From contig JAAEAF010002630.1 of the NCBI GenBank assembly GCA_011037195.1, positions 33,515 through 97,514 on the forward strand: a DNA stretch of 64,000 bases, in the 5' to 3' direction. The DNA is from Triatoma infestans (Eukaryota > Arthropoda > Insecta > Hemiptera > Reduviidae). Below the pieces are notes generated by a model, which searched no databases, was not told the origin of the DNA, and saw nothing but the letters and a program-made list of their open reading frames with translations. Below are positions 34,633 through 45,707 of the stretch, piece by piece. How positions within the stretch are numbered: the stretch's first letter is position 1; the number at the start of each line of letters is the position of its first letter. Position numbers and translations under genes: made by a program.

Positions 34633-34799
34633 CTAATTTAGAAATTCGGAGCCACCTAGGAGTTTCAGCACTTAGACCTCAGCTGGGCCCATTGTACATC
34701 CATATAGGCGCCACACATCAGCCCTGTATCATTAAAAAAAACCGCCAAGTCTGAGACGAATGAAATTTCTGATCCCACCTTCGGCCACAAATTGTGGGG

Positions 34800-35175
34800 A
34801 CACCAAATTTCAGGAATCATCTACGAGCAAAAAGCTTTACTATATCAGGCTATCAGACAAGGAAACAGTTTCAGGAACCCTTGATCCATTCCAGGAACTA
34901 CCTAGTTTCTAATACCGCTACAAATAACTTGAAGACCTCTTTCTTAGCAAAAAGCTTATTAAATCAATCTATCAAACAGCAAAATAGTTTCGGGGAACTT
35001 CTGATCCATTCTAGGAACTACCTAGATCCTAATACCGTTTCAAATAACTTGGAAGACCTCTGTTTTAGCAAAAAGCATTACTATATCAGGATATCAGACA
35101 AGGAAACAGTTTCCGGGAACCTCTGATTTATTCTAAGAACTATGTAGCTCCTAACACCGCTTCAAATAATATGAA
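34800..35175 (+). repeat. Tandem array, about 118-120 base unit, part 2
   Basis: Three more units of the array at 33140-33700. The 110-codon frame here is a by-product of the repeat, not a gene. Confidence 0.9.
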
Positions 35176-35214
35176 AAAACTACGCACTGAAACTATGTGT
35201 CATCATCTTTTTGT

Positions 35215-35825
35215 CCACATTTCCTGCAAAGTGGGTCCTCAGAGAGAGACCCCCATATTGTGCATATGTTTCTTTGAAAGGCAATGCCCTGTAACTAGGG
35301 CAGTAATTCTCCTTAGCTCCAACTTTCGTTCTGCCCGATGATATAGTTAGTGCGAGTCTTTGAGGGGCCCTCCAGGAAATCTTAGAGTGGCCTCAGCCCC
35401 GCAATATTTTTCCAATATATTGTATGCTTGCGTGGTAGCCATTTTTCAATGGCCCCCACGGGCAGTTGTGTACGAGATGCCGAACGACCAATGGGCGTTC
35501 GTGAGGCGCCCTCCTTCGCCAGTCTGTCGGCTTCTTCGTTGCCTTGAATGCCTTTATGTCCCAGCACCCAATCCAGCCGAAGGAATCCTGACACCGGCAC
35601 AGGTACTGCTGGAGCCATCTGTGTATACTACTATTTCATTTTTACTCGTGTTTAAGCTTAAACGACCGCGGTCGTTAGCATCCACATGTGAAGTTGTCAC
35701 CCTGAATTTTGATTCAAAGAGATACAACGGGGTCATTAGATCTCCTCTCGTACATAGCTGTGGGATGTTCTCTAATTCTCCGAATATTTTCCATGCCCTT
35801 CGGATTTATGTCCCAATTGCCGGTA
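35215..35825 (-). mobile_element. LINE RNase H fragment
   Basis: Minus strand: EIVVYTDGSSS (first RNase H Asp) and DWVLGHKGIQGNEEADRLAK (last catalytic part), then frames with EGASRTPIG. Upstream 35215-35340 shows CGTSFCRK-like knuckle remnants. Confidence 0.8.
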
Positions 35826-36075
35826 AGAGAAAATCTAAGGGCAGCACGGCTGGATTCTTACCCGGGACATACGCGTTGCTATTCCAGCACGCTACTCCCT
35901 TCCTTCTCCCGGTGTCTTACACCAATTAACTAGCGACGCAGACCCTGTGTTTGTCACTTGTCTGGAAAGTGTAGAGTGTATGTAGGTTTAAATGTATTGT
36001 GTTACTGTTCTGACGAAGTGCATGGAGTACACTGAGCTGTGGTAACCCGTAGGTCGCTACTCCCCTAAGAAGGCC
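35826..36075 (-). mobile_element. SINE head with 5' extension, body missing
   Basis: Same 5' extension (gtactgttctgacgaagtgc) and tRNA head as the SINEs at 21628 and 60277. It joins LINE sequence in place of the body. Confidence 0.72.
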
Positions 36076-36079
36076 TTTG

Positions 36080-36385
36080 CGAGTTTTCTTTTACTCGGAA
36101 GGTTTTAATATACTTCTTTCCAACACTGTCAAACTTGTCACGCAATTTCTTGTTCGAAGACTATGTTTCGCTTCAGCATATGATAACCCACATGTCGGAT
36201 CAGAATTTTATAGATTATTTATCTTAATTCCTCGGCTGATTGCGCAACTCTTTAATATTTTACTTACGCTATACTATTTACCCTGTTTCCACCAAATTCT
36301 TCGTCATTTATAACAGAGCCTTAGTTAAGAGAAGTTGGGGGATACTACATCAAAATTGTGGTCCACCTATTATATATAACATCCC
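36080..36385. other. No recognised feature
   Basis: Short open frames only. Confidence 0.35.
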
Positions 36386-36386
36386 G

Positions 36387-36596
36387 TGAGGGCAAAGTCG
36401 ATGTTGACCCAGCATCGTGATGAAAAGTGGAAAGCTACAGTTAGTAGCGCCCTAGGTAGCGAAGGCTGGAACTAAATGTCGTGGAAACTGCAGCGTGCTT
36501 ACCACACCGCCCTCCCTATTCAAATCGCTGTCTGGCAAGGCTTGGCCCTTCATGGGCTGTTGCGCCATAGGATTAGGGTTTAGGCTGACATACCAA
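36387..36596 (+). mobile_element. Second tRNA-type SINE family, body
   Basis: cgtgagggcaaagtcgatgt, tgatgaaaagtggaaagcta, gccttcatgggctgttgcgc-like blocks, the same as at 42316-43078. Head missing. Confidence 0.75.
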
Positions 36597-36599
36597 TCT

Positions 36600-37088
36600 T
36601 TTACGTCTGGGACTACCATTATCGTAATTTTTTTGCTCATTTACAAGTCCAACCTTATTTTGCTTGTTTCTGGAAAGCCGTAAATGAGTTTCATTATACC
36701 AGAAAGGATCTTCCTGCTTACGCTACTTTTTTTTCTTTCTTTTTTTTAACTTAAGGCACGTCAACGATCATAAGCAATTACTAAACGATTTTGTTTTGTT
36801 TTTTCATTGGTAAATAGATATAAATGATAATTACCGTGTACTGTTATAGTTCTGTAATTGTAAACGAAATAGAACCTTATGTTCAAATAACATTTTTTTT
36901 TTTACTTAAAATGACTTCCCCCCAACAAGTCTCTAAAGTTTTTTAAACATTCCTTATAGATCACTCTGTATGCTGGTCCAGAGCATTCCTGGGGATAACC
37001 AGTGGAGCAGTCCGTGAAGCTATTGGAGACCTGACTCCGAAGCAAGCATGAGAAGCTGTGGGGTGGGAGCCCAGGGCTATACACAGTA
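36600..37088. other. No gene recognised
   Basis: T-rich and A-rich runs; the last 100 bases may be LINE-derived. Confidence 0.35.
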
Positions 37089-37089
37089 A

Positions 37090-37230
37090 AAACAATGATG
37101 CCTAAACTGTGTAAAAAGAGGACTAAAGTGACCCTTAGCCTGACAAGAAACCAGATCTCTTTGGTCACGGGGCTATTTACGGGTCATGGTAGGTTTAGGA
37201 AGCATCTGTGCAAGGTAGGGCTAAAGCTCG
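37090..37230 (+). mobile_element. LINE 3' coding fragment
   Basis: Encodes [19 protein letters not shown], the LTGHxxLxxHLxxxG motif. Broken off at the tail of the converging LINE. Confidence 0.7.
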
Positions 37231-37231
37231 G

Positions 37232-38375
37232 ACTTAGATTAGATTCTGTGGGGGGTGGCTCTTCAGCTGCGCCACCACGACCCCCCCAAACGGTCTATGT
37301 GGGACCCCTAAGTTGGAGGACCCTCCCCAGTCCTGCCCTTTATTTGAACTTGGAATCTGGGGGCCATCAGAGCACACCCTCGAGTCCTGTCTGCCTTAAT
37401 AGACTTAACAGACCCGAGAGGGCCCCTGGTTGCGGGCGTAAGCTTCTCCTCTCCAAAGAGGCGAAATCTCAACCATACAAGTCCCTCGCACTGACACAGG
37501 ACGTGCAGTGCAGTTTCCTCTTGTTCCTGACAAAACCTACACAGGCTATCAGTTGCCAGGCCCATGTGCTTATTAAGTCTACAATGGCCAGTGAGAACGC
37601 CAACTGCTATCCTTATGGCCACCCGGCCTAATTGGAGTAGTTCTGCAGTTATCCTGGGCGAGTAGCTATGAATGAACGTTTTTCCCTGCCTTTGGCCTTT
37701 GGTGTGGTTTCAGCCCACCATTCTCTTGATCGATCGTGCATTCGTGTCCTAATGGATGCACTCTTGAGGCATCTTGCGGCGCCACAGAATGGTTCAGGCC
37801 CGATAAGGGTTCCGATGGGACCCTCCCGGGCCAAGCGATCTGCCGTCACATTGCCTCTATGATCCGAATGGCCAGGTACCCAGACCAGGAAAACCTTATT
37901 GTGGCTACTAATTTCCCTGAGTGCACCTAGGCAATCCACACCAGCCTTGAGCTGATCTCCCACGAGTGAATTGCCCGCAGGGCAGCCTGGCTATCCGAAT
38001 AAATGATGATTCTGGAGTTATGCACTCCCCGTCTTCTTATTTCGGCGACGCAGGTTCTTATTTCGGACTAGCTCCGGCTGAATGATCGTGGCTAGCCTTT
38101 CCAAACTCACCGAGATGTCCCCTCTCGGATGTGCCCCGTACACGCCGGCTCCCACTCCTTCTTCCATCCTAGATCCGTCCGTATACCATATAGATTCGCC
38201 TGAAATTGACGGCCCGTTCTTCCATGCCCCTCTGTCTAATATCAAGACTTTGAAGGGTTTTTGGAAGTCGTATCTAGGAGTCATTATGTCGGATGGTAGG
38301 CCTAAGATTGTCTCTGCCTTCAACTGCTCGCATAGTTCCTGATATTTTCCACTAGGCCTGGGAAAATGGGAGCTT
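37232..38375 (-). mobile_element. LINE, RNase H domain to 3' end
   Basis: Minus strand from right to left: WYTDGSRMEEGVGAGVYG (RNase H start), LVWVPGHSDHRGNVTADRLA, GVLTGHCRLNKHMG, CRFCQEQEETALHVLCQC, then the tail with AATCTAATCT at 37232-37242. Frameshifted; 5' truncated. Confidence 0.87.
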
Positions 38376-38384
38376 TTCCCTTTT

Positions 38385-38735
38385 GCAGTCGACCCACAAC
38401 TGCCCAGGCAACGCCTTGGACATAGATGTGGAGTAGTGGAAGGGCTCGGAACCCTTATGCAGACTGTGTCAAGAGGAGGAGGAAACGGGCCCCCACCTGC
38501 TCTTTGATTGCGTAGCAATAACCAACTTGCGATACGAAACCTTTGATACATTGCAACCTGAGGAATTAGTAACGCAAAAAGATTAATCATGAAAGCCCTT
38601 AAAACTTCTTAGGAGGGGAGGGTTCACTTACTAGAAGTAATCGCGGATGGCACAGTAAGCCTATTGGCACAATAAGCCTACGGTGCCGGAGTCTAACCCA
38701 CCCGAAGCTGAAAATCTAATCTAATCTAATCACCC
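38385..38735 (+). mobile_element. LINE 3' end with (AATCT)n tail
   Basis: Knuckle CRLCQEEEETGPHLLFDC in frame 2, a 3' UTR with cctacggtgccggagtctaa, then four AATCT units. Head-to-head with the preceding LINE. Confidence 0.8.
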
Positions 38736-38739
38736 TGTA

Positions 38740-39100
38740 TATAATTTCCCTAGGAAAATTTTTCATGTATTTCTAGGGGGAAAATTGCAGCATATAAAGT
38801 GCTATTTCAGTACAATATGTGGTTCTATCCCTGTATAATATTAAAGTTACATTAGGAAAACATCGCTAGAATTTGAGAAATATTGGTTAAACCAGAAATG
38901 TTATTTTACAGCATAGGTTTTTTTGAGGAGGGGGCGAATTTTCTTGAAAAAACGGTTCCAACAATATGCCAACTACCGTACCAACCGTATTAATGTTAGG
39001 GTAAGTAATTCGAGTAAAAACTCGCAAGTTTCAACAAATTAGTCGAGAACATACCGAAAATCTCAGAAACTTATTCTATAATTTTTGATAAAAATTTCTA
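38740..39100. other. No gene; 1 kb-repeat-like scraps
   Basis: Contains caccctgtatataa, which could be an end of another mariner element, but no partner end was seen. Confidence 0.35.
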
Positions 39101-39104
39101 GGCG

Positions 39105-40165
39105 TCTCGACAAAGCTCTGCATCAAGCGGGAAATTTCGTTTTGTGACATTAGAGCCTATTCGTCCTGAAGGTGCCCTTTCTAGCACCTGAAGCGTCTCA
39201 GGAAGGACTCTCCGATCTTTTATCCATCTTCCAAGCATATCCCACAGATGTTCTCTGGGATTTAAGTCAGGGGAACGCGCAGGCCAGTTTAGGAAGTCAA
39301 TGTTAATGTTATTAAGTGGACTGTATGTGGACGAGCGTTATCATGCATTACCACAAACTCCACTCTTATCTCCAGCAGGATAGGGACCACATGTACTTGT
39401 AGTATATCTGCCAAATACCGAGCAGCAGTCATGGAATCTCCAGGTATGATCACTAACTCATACGTCTTTGTAAACTGATACCTGCCCAAACTATCAGAGA
39501 GCCGCAGTTGGAAAGGGCCTAGTGAGAACAAAATTGGATTGTGCAAATCTCTCATCTCTTCTCCTCCACTCGTTCACGACCGTCTGGAGCGCTTAATATT
39601 ATTATTATTGAATCCGGGTGCCTAATGGCATGGGAGCTAAGCCTATATGGCTTTTATCCCCCTCCGTTGCCCCCAATTCAACCCCTTAAATGATCTCCCC
39701 CGGTAGCCTGGCGGTCAATCTACAATATCCCAGGACATCTTCAACTCCAACTCACCCAGGATCTGGAGCCCTTAAGGCAAATCGGGAATCGTCAGTAAAC
39801 TTATAGTTTGCACACGCCCACTACTCGATACACCCCAATTGATGTATTGTCGAGCAAACACAAGGCGATCTCCTTCGAGCTGTTCTATCAGAAATTTTAA
39901 CACCTCGAAGTTCTTGGAAGCGATGAACTACTTCAACAGATGTCAGATGACGATTTCGTAAAACGGTCAATGTCAAAAAACGGTCGTCCCGCACAGTTCA
40001 GTGGCCCTTGGACACCCTGAGCCTGGCCATCTTGAGAATGAGCCTGTTTCTCTGTAACGCTGCCACTGCATCTCGCAGAGTTTGGTAGGGAACTCCAATA
40101 GCAGCAATGGCTGCATATCTGATGGAGCAGTAAGTGCTATAGCACGTGCGACATCCTCCGGCACT
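39105..40165 (-). pseudogene. Tc1-like transposase, interrupted
   Basis: Minus strand, right to left: helix-turn-helix remnant RYRETGSFSRWPGSGCPRA, then after an insertion GRYQFTKTYELVIIPGDSMT, FVVMHDNARPHT (second Asp) and WPARSP-, NPREHLWDMLGR-like residues (third Asp). Motif order fits Tc1. Several frameshifts and a 175-base insertion kill it. Confidence 0.85.
39597..39771 (-). mobile_element. Short retroposon in the Tc1 remnant
   Basis: Flanked by a near-perfect 14-base duplication tctggagcgcttaa / tctggagcccttaa (39583-39596, 39772-39785). Its minus-strand 3' end is an (AAT)n tail, as in one LINE group here. No coding; a 5'-truncated LINE or SINE. Confidence 0.78.
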
Positions 40166-40169
40166 AAGG

Positions 40170-40998
40170 GGTATTTTTAAAATTCGAATTTCTAATTTTT
40201 TAATTTTCTTAGTCCAAGGGACCAAGCTAAAGCGGAAGTTAAAGCAAATAAAAAAATCAAATTAGAACTGAATAAAAATAAATAAATGAACACAAATTGC
40301 GTAAACATTTTTTTGATTTATTTAATAATTTTGTTTAATACCACAAGTGTAATGTACAAAGTCCCCCCCCCCGTTTACTCTTAAAAAATGTTGAACTATT
40401 AAATCACCCAAAACAAAAAAAACTGGTGAAACCCCCATTCCCAAAAATCAAATCTTCTCTGGGGAAACTGTTTCAAATAAAAGTGATAGGGTATTTATGT
40501 GTGTAGATAGTACACGTAGTGAAAGAAAAATTACGAGAAAACTTGAAAAAAAAACCTTCCCGGTTGATGGATTTTGCTTGGAAATCTTCGTGTCTGATGT
40601 GGTGTTAAGTACGTAAAAAGAATACTTAAGTTTCAGTTCCTACGAGTTACTTACAATACATACTATTCGTTCCTTGATAAAAACTCCCTGATTCAAATTC
40701 CAAATGAAAATTGATAATATTTTACAGAAGTCTTCATAGATTTAATTCTAACTTGTAGTTAGAATTATAACTGTACAGTAGCTGCAATTTAGATGCTATA
40801 AAACAATTAAATGATTTGATTACAGACCTATTGCGGTCTAGACACAAAGGCAAAGAAAAAAAACACTATTAGGGTCGCAGCATATTTTATGGCACACCAT
40901 AAAGCCGGCTGGGGATCAAACCATGTCACAGGAATGCGATAAATGTAGCACCATCTTCTTAACTCCTTTTCAATTTATAAAATATGATTTCTTTTGTT

Positions 40999-41029
<31 letters not shown>

Positions 41030-41180
41030 TGGTTAATCAGTTTGGAGTAGGATATGGCCCCCAAAAATGGGAGAGGGGAGAGAGGCCTAATACGTAGAGC
41101 TGAATCTAGGTAGTCCAAGACTTGTAAGCAGAGCAATAGGGTCAATATTAAAGAAATTGTCATTTAAAGTAAAACCCAGT
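40170..41180. other. No gene; poly-A run and 1 kb-repeat scraps
   Basis: 40430-40640 resembles part of the 1 kb repeat (tcttctctggggaaactgtt). A run of more than 20 A lies at 41007-41029. Confidence 0.4.
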
Positions 41181-41184
41181 AACT

Positions 41185-41445
41185 GTTGTGGTTGGTTACG
41201 CAGTGCTATTTTCCCGTGATAGCCTGGCTTCTTTTCGTGGACATCCGACCGGTTTCCAGGGCGGCGTTCACTCATCATCAGGATGTTTTTTTTTGTCAAA
41301 ACAGTGTGATAACACTGGATTTGATGCAAATCTATGTTATCACACTGTTTGAAAAAAATGCATCCTGATGATGGGCGAACGCCCCTGAAACCGGTTGATG
41401 ACCACAGAAAAGAAACAGGCTATCATGGAAAATATCACTCATGCT
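41185..41445. mobile_element. Ribozyme-armed palindromic element
   Basis: Left motif 41239-41285 (minus sense) and right motif 41360-41403 (plus sense: CTGATGA, GAAAC, CCGGTT, GATG). In the right motif the cleavage-site base is T, which should slow or stop cleavage. Together with its right flank it matches 3717-4395. Confidence 0.74.
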
Positions 41446-41505
41446 ATTTATTATACCCAATTTTTTTTAATGTCTAATCATAATTTATAATAATTCCTTT
41501 TTTGT

Positions 41506-41512
41506 CATTAAA

Positions 41513-41562
<50 letters not shown>
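41506..41562. repeat. (CA)n microsatellite
   Basis: About 25 CA units. The duplicated region at 4045 has only a short CA run, so the tract expanded after duplication. Confidence 0.95.
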
Positions 41563-41563
<1 letters not shown>

Positions 41564-41612
41564 ATATAACCTTATAACCTACCGCATATACTTACATCAA
41601 CAAACTAACAAG

Positions 41613-41843
41613 TGTCGAGCTAGTGGTTAGCGTACTTGGTCCAACGCGAAGGACCAGGATTCGAGTCTCCAACTATGCTGCCCTTAGATTTTTTTCTTAC
41701 TAGGAAACTCTACAGCTCACTGTCCGTCACCGGACAGTGTTGTTTGTAGCGAGAGAACACTGTCCAGAGGCCGGCAGTTTAATGAGAAGGTCTGGACGCT
41801 AATGACCATAAATGTTGACGCACCTTAAATTAAAAAAAAAATT
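41613..41843 (+). mobile_element. tRNA-derived SINE
   Basis: Same head (gtcgagctagtggttagcgt) and body as 4122-4350, tail gacgcaccttaaattaaaaa. Confidence 0.82.
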
Positions 41844-41849
41844 GTCGAG

Positions 41850-41990
41850 TATAACAGAAACATTGCATTGAAGTTGAACTCTCTCACGAACTTGGTGAAT
41901 TTGCTCTGACTATGGATGAAAATCCGAAAACCGGTCTAGGAATATAAGAAATATACCGGCTATGACAGATAAAATACCAGATCCTTATTA
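41850..41990 (+). repeat. Second ribozyme-like family, copy 3
   Basis: gaatttgctctgactatgga, tgaaaatccgaaaaccggtc, then ggctatgacagataaaatac. The best preserved of three copies. Core CTGACTA is not canonical. Confidence 0.6.
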
Positions 41991-41999
41991 ATAAGGATC

Positions 42000-42090
42000 A
42001 CACTATTTTGACACAAAAAACATCCTGATGATGGAAAGCGGTCCATGCCCACAAAAAGAAGCAGGCTATCACGGAAAATGTCTCTGATAA
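42000..42090 (+). mobile_element. Single ribozyme arm lacking helix II
   Basis: catcctgatgatgg runs straight into aaagcggtcc, deleting helix II. The distal end is normal to gaaaatgtctctga. Confidence 0.65.
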
Positions 42091-42315
42091 TAATGAGTAA
42101 AATTAGGTTCCACTCTAGATCTAAAAATCAAGTACGGGGCCAATACTAGTTTTAAAAGTAAAATAGAAAAATACTCATTCGAGTAAATCGAGCCAATAGG
42201 CTAAGGATGAGTAAAACAGTAATTAAAAAACTCGTGTAATAATACTTTCTTCAATGTATAATCCATTGTTAATTGAATCCACTTCAAATCCATTTTTGTG
42301 CCAGTAATTTGATAT

Positions 42316-43078
42316 TCCGCCTAGATGCGTTGGTCTAGTGGTCTAGTGTACTCGTCTTTCGCGTGAGAATTCAAGGTTCGATTCCCCGTAAGGGCAAAGT
42401 CTCAGTGTTGACCCACCATCGTGATAAAAAGTGGAAAGCTACAAAATTCAAAATTAGAACACGCTCCAGGCCACCGTACCTAGCGCATAGCGCCAAAACC
42501 GGTGCGTATGTGCGTACATTGTAGGCAAGTTACCATCCCTGCCACGTGGAGGCGGACCTCTACATATCCGTCTAGTCTCTCCTTCGCATTACCGCTACTT
42601 CGCCAGCAAACCCAACAAAGTCTTTAAAATTTATAGCACTTTTCATCAACTCTTTGCAATCTCCCTGTGCCAGTTCTCTCCCCTCCTTTTTCAGCTTGAA
42701 TTCCATATGGATTCTTGCCACATCGAGGAGAAGGACATCGGAAGAGAACGTGATGCACTGTGTCCCGTTCACCGCATTCGCAATTCGGGGAATATTTCAA
42801 TCCCAGCTCATGGGGCTTAGAATTGAACTCCCCATGGCCCGTGAAATATTGCGTTACGGTTTGGGATAGCTCCAGCCATTGAAATCGACAGTCTGTGATG
42901 CAAATTCGGGAAGAACTCAGCGGGAAGCTACAGTTAGTAGCACCCTAGTAGCAGGCCGGAACTAAACAGCGTGGGAACTACGGCGGGCTTACCACATGCC
43001 CGCCCCTCCCTATTCAAATCGGCCGTCTGATAAGCCTTGGCCCTTCATGGGCTGTTGCGCCATAGGTTTAGGTTTTTA
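42316..43078 (+). mobile_element. Second tRNA-type SINE family, split by a LINE
   Basis: Head gcgttggtctagtggtctag with B box GGTTCGATTCC, body to tggaaagctaca (42436). After the LINE insertion it resumes with aagctacagttagtagcacc to ttgcgccataggtttagg. Confidence 0.8.
42437..42924 (-). mobile_element. LINE 3' end inserted in a SINE
   Basis: Minus strand contains FTGHGEFNSK-like frames and LDVARIHMEFKLKKEGRELA, matching 7195-7994. Flanked by the 8-base duplication aagctaca. Confidence 0.8.
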
Positions 43079-43079
43079 A

Positions 43080-43575
43080 TTTGAAAATCCTCTTAGGATT
43101 AACACGAAGATTGTTTGGAGGCAAGAATTCAATACAAGCTGCTTTCACCTTTTCCGCTTCCATAGTTTTACTCCGCAAAAAATGAGCAATGGAACCGGGA
43201 ATGAGTGGTACCCCAAAGGGGCAAGGTCTGGGCTATATTAAGTAGAATATAAGCGGAACACTGGGTAATGAAAGAAACGCACAAACTACAAGGACTTTAC
43301 AATAGAAGTTAGGTAGCGAAAAATATATATAGGGGCAGACTGGCTGAGTGATGAGAGAAAGTTGCTGACTGGTTGTAAACTGGTCGGAAACTGTTGTAAA
43401 AACTGCCCCTGGTAGGGCTAGCTCAGCTGTATATATATATATATTATAGTGTGCTTATCCCAGGTAAAGCCATGTAAATTGAATTAAGTCTAATAAGAAG
43501 ACAAATTAATAGTTCTAGGCCCACAATTAGGGACTAATTGGGCCCACAAAAGCACTAAAAATAAATAAAACATAG
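43080..43575. other. No gene recognised
   Basis: Contains a short (TA)n run at 43430. No known repeat. Confidence 0.35.
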
Positions 43576-43579
43576 ACCT

Positions 43580-43890
43580 AGTGTGATACACTCACACGCC
43601 TTTCAATTTTAAATTAATTGAATGAATCTAAACTTAATAAAATGATTTTTTTTTTTTTTTTGTAACCGTACACACTCCTCCTATCCCCCAAATTAACTTT
43701 CTCGGGGAAAAAAATCTCAATAAAAGTGATAGGTCTATCTATATTCATAATTATTAGTGTAGCAAATTTATCGAAATCCGTCGAAGTTTGTATGGATAAA
43801 ATCGTACAAAAAGCTGAAATAACTTCAGCAAAAACACATCTTCGGACTCAATTTTAATTTATATTCATATTTAATTCTTAATTAATATTA
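43580..43890 (+). repeat. 1 kb repeat relative, partial
   Basis: gtgatacactcacacgcctt, then ccaaattaactttctcgggg and a CGTCGAAGTTTG block, diverged copies of repeat blocks. Confidence 0.55.
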
Positions 43891-43904
43891 ATCGCTATCA
43901 CTCT

Positions 43905-44160
43905 ACAAGCCCCCAGCTTCGTCAGGTATTCTCTGAGTCCTACAGTGCCCTCGTGAGGAAACCCATAAGAATGAGGAGCTTGTTCTTACTGAGAATCAAT
44001 GCATGCCTCGGAACTTTTTGGGTTGTAGATCTTTCCCAAGCAGATCTTTGCCTGCCTCAGTCCCCGGGAGGGAGTTCCAGAGTTGCGATCTCCTCATCTT
44101 TTCTTCCTTTTACATAAGTTCCTCTAAGAAGGGTCCCTTAAAAAGGTTTCAGGGAAAGAT
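43905..44160 (-). mobile_element. LINE fragment
   Basis: Reversed copy of the region read in the LINE at 57540 (cttcgtcaggtattctctga, cagtccccgggagggagttc). Near-duplicate of 44760-45010. Confidence 0.75.
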
Positions 44161-44299
44161 GTGTTAATGGTGAGATTGTTGGTATCGGTGGAGGGAGGTG
44201 GTGGTGGCGGTGGGGGGTGACTTAACCCCCCAAGAAAGGTAACTCCTTGTTTTGTAACCATAACTTCACTGACATATTTAGTCTTAAAAAAAAACAAAA

Positions 44300-44410
44300 A
44301 AAAAACTTGAGTTTCCGGATTCAGACGGCGTCAGTGATTTGCTAGAAATCGGAGTTTCGCCCCATATTGCAATGAGCCTCTTCAGGATCGTTACATCTTA
44401 AAAAGCTAAT
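44300..44410 (-). repeat. Third ribozyme-like family, copy 3
   Basis: Minus strand: CCTGAAGAGGCTCATTGC, ATGGGGC, GAAACTCCGATTTC. CTGAAGA fits the hammerhead consensus CTGANGA and GAAAC is intact, but helix III is weak (ACTCCGAT). A LINE fragment follows. Confidence 0.55.
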
Positions 44411-44509
44411 GGATAATCATTACAATATGGATGAAATATCCGGTTTCCTAGCACAACATCTGAATGAAAATGGCCACGGAAACCTAAAAGATCATACGTC
44501 TTTTTTTTT

Positions 44510-45240
44510 TATATAAGGGGCCCACCGCACTGCGACCTTTACAGCAAAAACAGTTCGTTTTAAAGTCTTCCATTGTGCCATGCCCCTTGGAGCATCACGT
44601 CTGCAGCACCCCCACCACATTAGGGCTCCTTAGGAATCTCAATATTCTGGAGGGCTCTAGTGAGGACATATTCTCCACCTCGTCTTCTTAGTCACTATCC
44701 AGGCTCCTAAATCTTCTTTGGGTGACAGGCCTCGCAGTCCGTGAGGAGATGTGTCGGAGCATGTGCTCTCACTCTCCAAGCCCAGTTCGTCAGGTATTCT
44801 CTGAGTCCTACAGTGTCCCCGTGAAGAAACCCATAAGAATGTGGAGCTTGTTCTTAGAGAATCATCAACGCATGCCTAGGAACTTTTTGGGTTGTAGATC
44901 TTTCCCAAGCAAATCATTGCATGCTTCAGTCCCCGGGAGGGAGTTCCAGAGTTGCGACATCCTCATCTTCTTCCTTTTACTTAAGTTCCTCCATGAAGGG
45001 TCCCCTAAAAGGATTCAGGGCCCAAGAGTGGGGGATGCAAGCGTCTCTCTTTGCCAGAGCATCGGCTGGCTCATTTCCTTCAACGGCCCACATGCCCTGG
45101 CATCCAAAAAAAAAGGTGATTCCTTCTACCCTGGTCATTGATTCGAGTTTGCCTCCTAAACATTCCCCAAACCAACCTACGAGCTGATAACTCAGCACTC
45201 TAATGACTGCCTGTCTATCGGAAAGGCTAACCATCTCTTG
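44510..45240 (-). mobile_element. LINE RNase H to 3' end
   Basis: Minus strand: DRQAVIRVLSYQLVGW, GCQGMWAVEGNEPADALAKR (last part of RNase H), then a broken 3' region ending in the cgcagtgcggtgggcccctt tail. Confidence 0.8.
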
Positions 45241-45289
45241 ATTTTTGATATCACCTATTCCAGATTAAAAATTGAACACATCTTTCAAT

Positions 45290-45707
45290 TGCGTATTTTC
45301 TTACTGGCTGTAAAAAAATTTGTAGTTGATGCCACAATGAATTCTACCCAAAAGAAATGTTTCAAATAAACGTTGTAGCTCTTTGTGTGAGAGTGTGTGT
45401 GTGTGTGTAGTTAATATACATAGTTTCAAAGAAAAATTTGAAGCTCAAATGAAATTTGAATCTCAAGAAAATTTCCAAAAACTGAGTAGTACGTTACGGT
45501 TAAGGAATTTTGACAAGGTAATGTCACATGGAATGTCAAAGTATACATAAGTTACGTTAACACTGCCAATTTCTAAAAATCACTTCTTGGGGGGGGGGGG
45601 GAGGAACTCAGGAGGACCTCAATGGGTATTCCGGTGATAAACTCGACATCAAAAATTTGACACAACTACAAATACTTCCTCTTACCTAGGAGTAAGAGAA
45701 AGTAATT
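45290..45707 (+). repeat. 1 kb repeat, 3' part
   Basis: Ends cttcctcttacctaggagta and contains a TG run at 45388. 5' truncated. Faces another, reversed copy 80 bases away. Confidence 0.72.

Noticed and set aside
34794..35126. Open frame of 110 codons
   Set aside because: It follows the 118-base tandem unit; the protein repeats with the DNA and has no start context or similarity.
35360..35929. Longest open frame in the window, 189 codons (+)
   Set aside because: It is antisense to a LINE RNase H fragment and a SINE, whose own motifs are readable on the minus strand.
38018..38590. 190-codon minus-strand frame as a host gene
   Set aside because: It contains YTDGSRMEEGVGAGVYG and related RNase H residues and belongs to a truncated LINE.
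35360..38735. CRISPR-like or prophage region because of repeated short blocks
   Set aside because: Genes are spliced and repeats are LINEs and SINEs; no spacer-repeat pattern exists.
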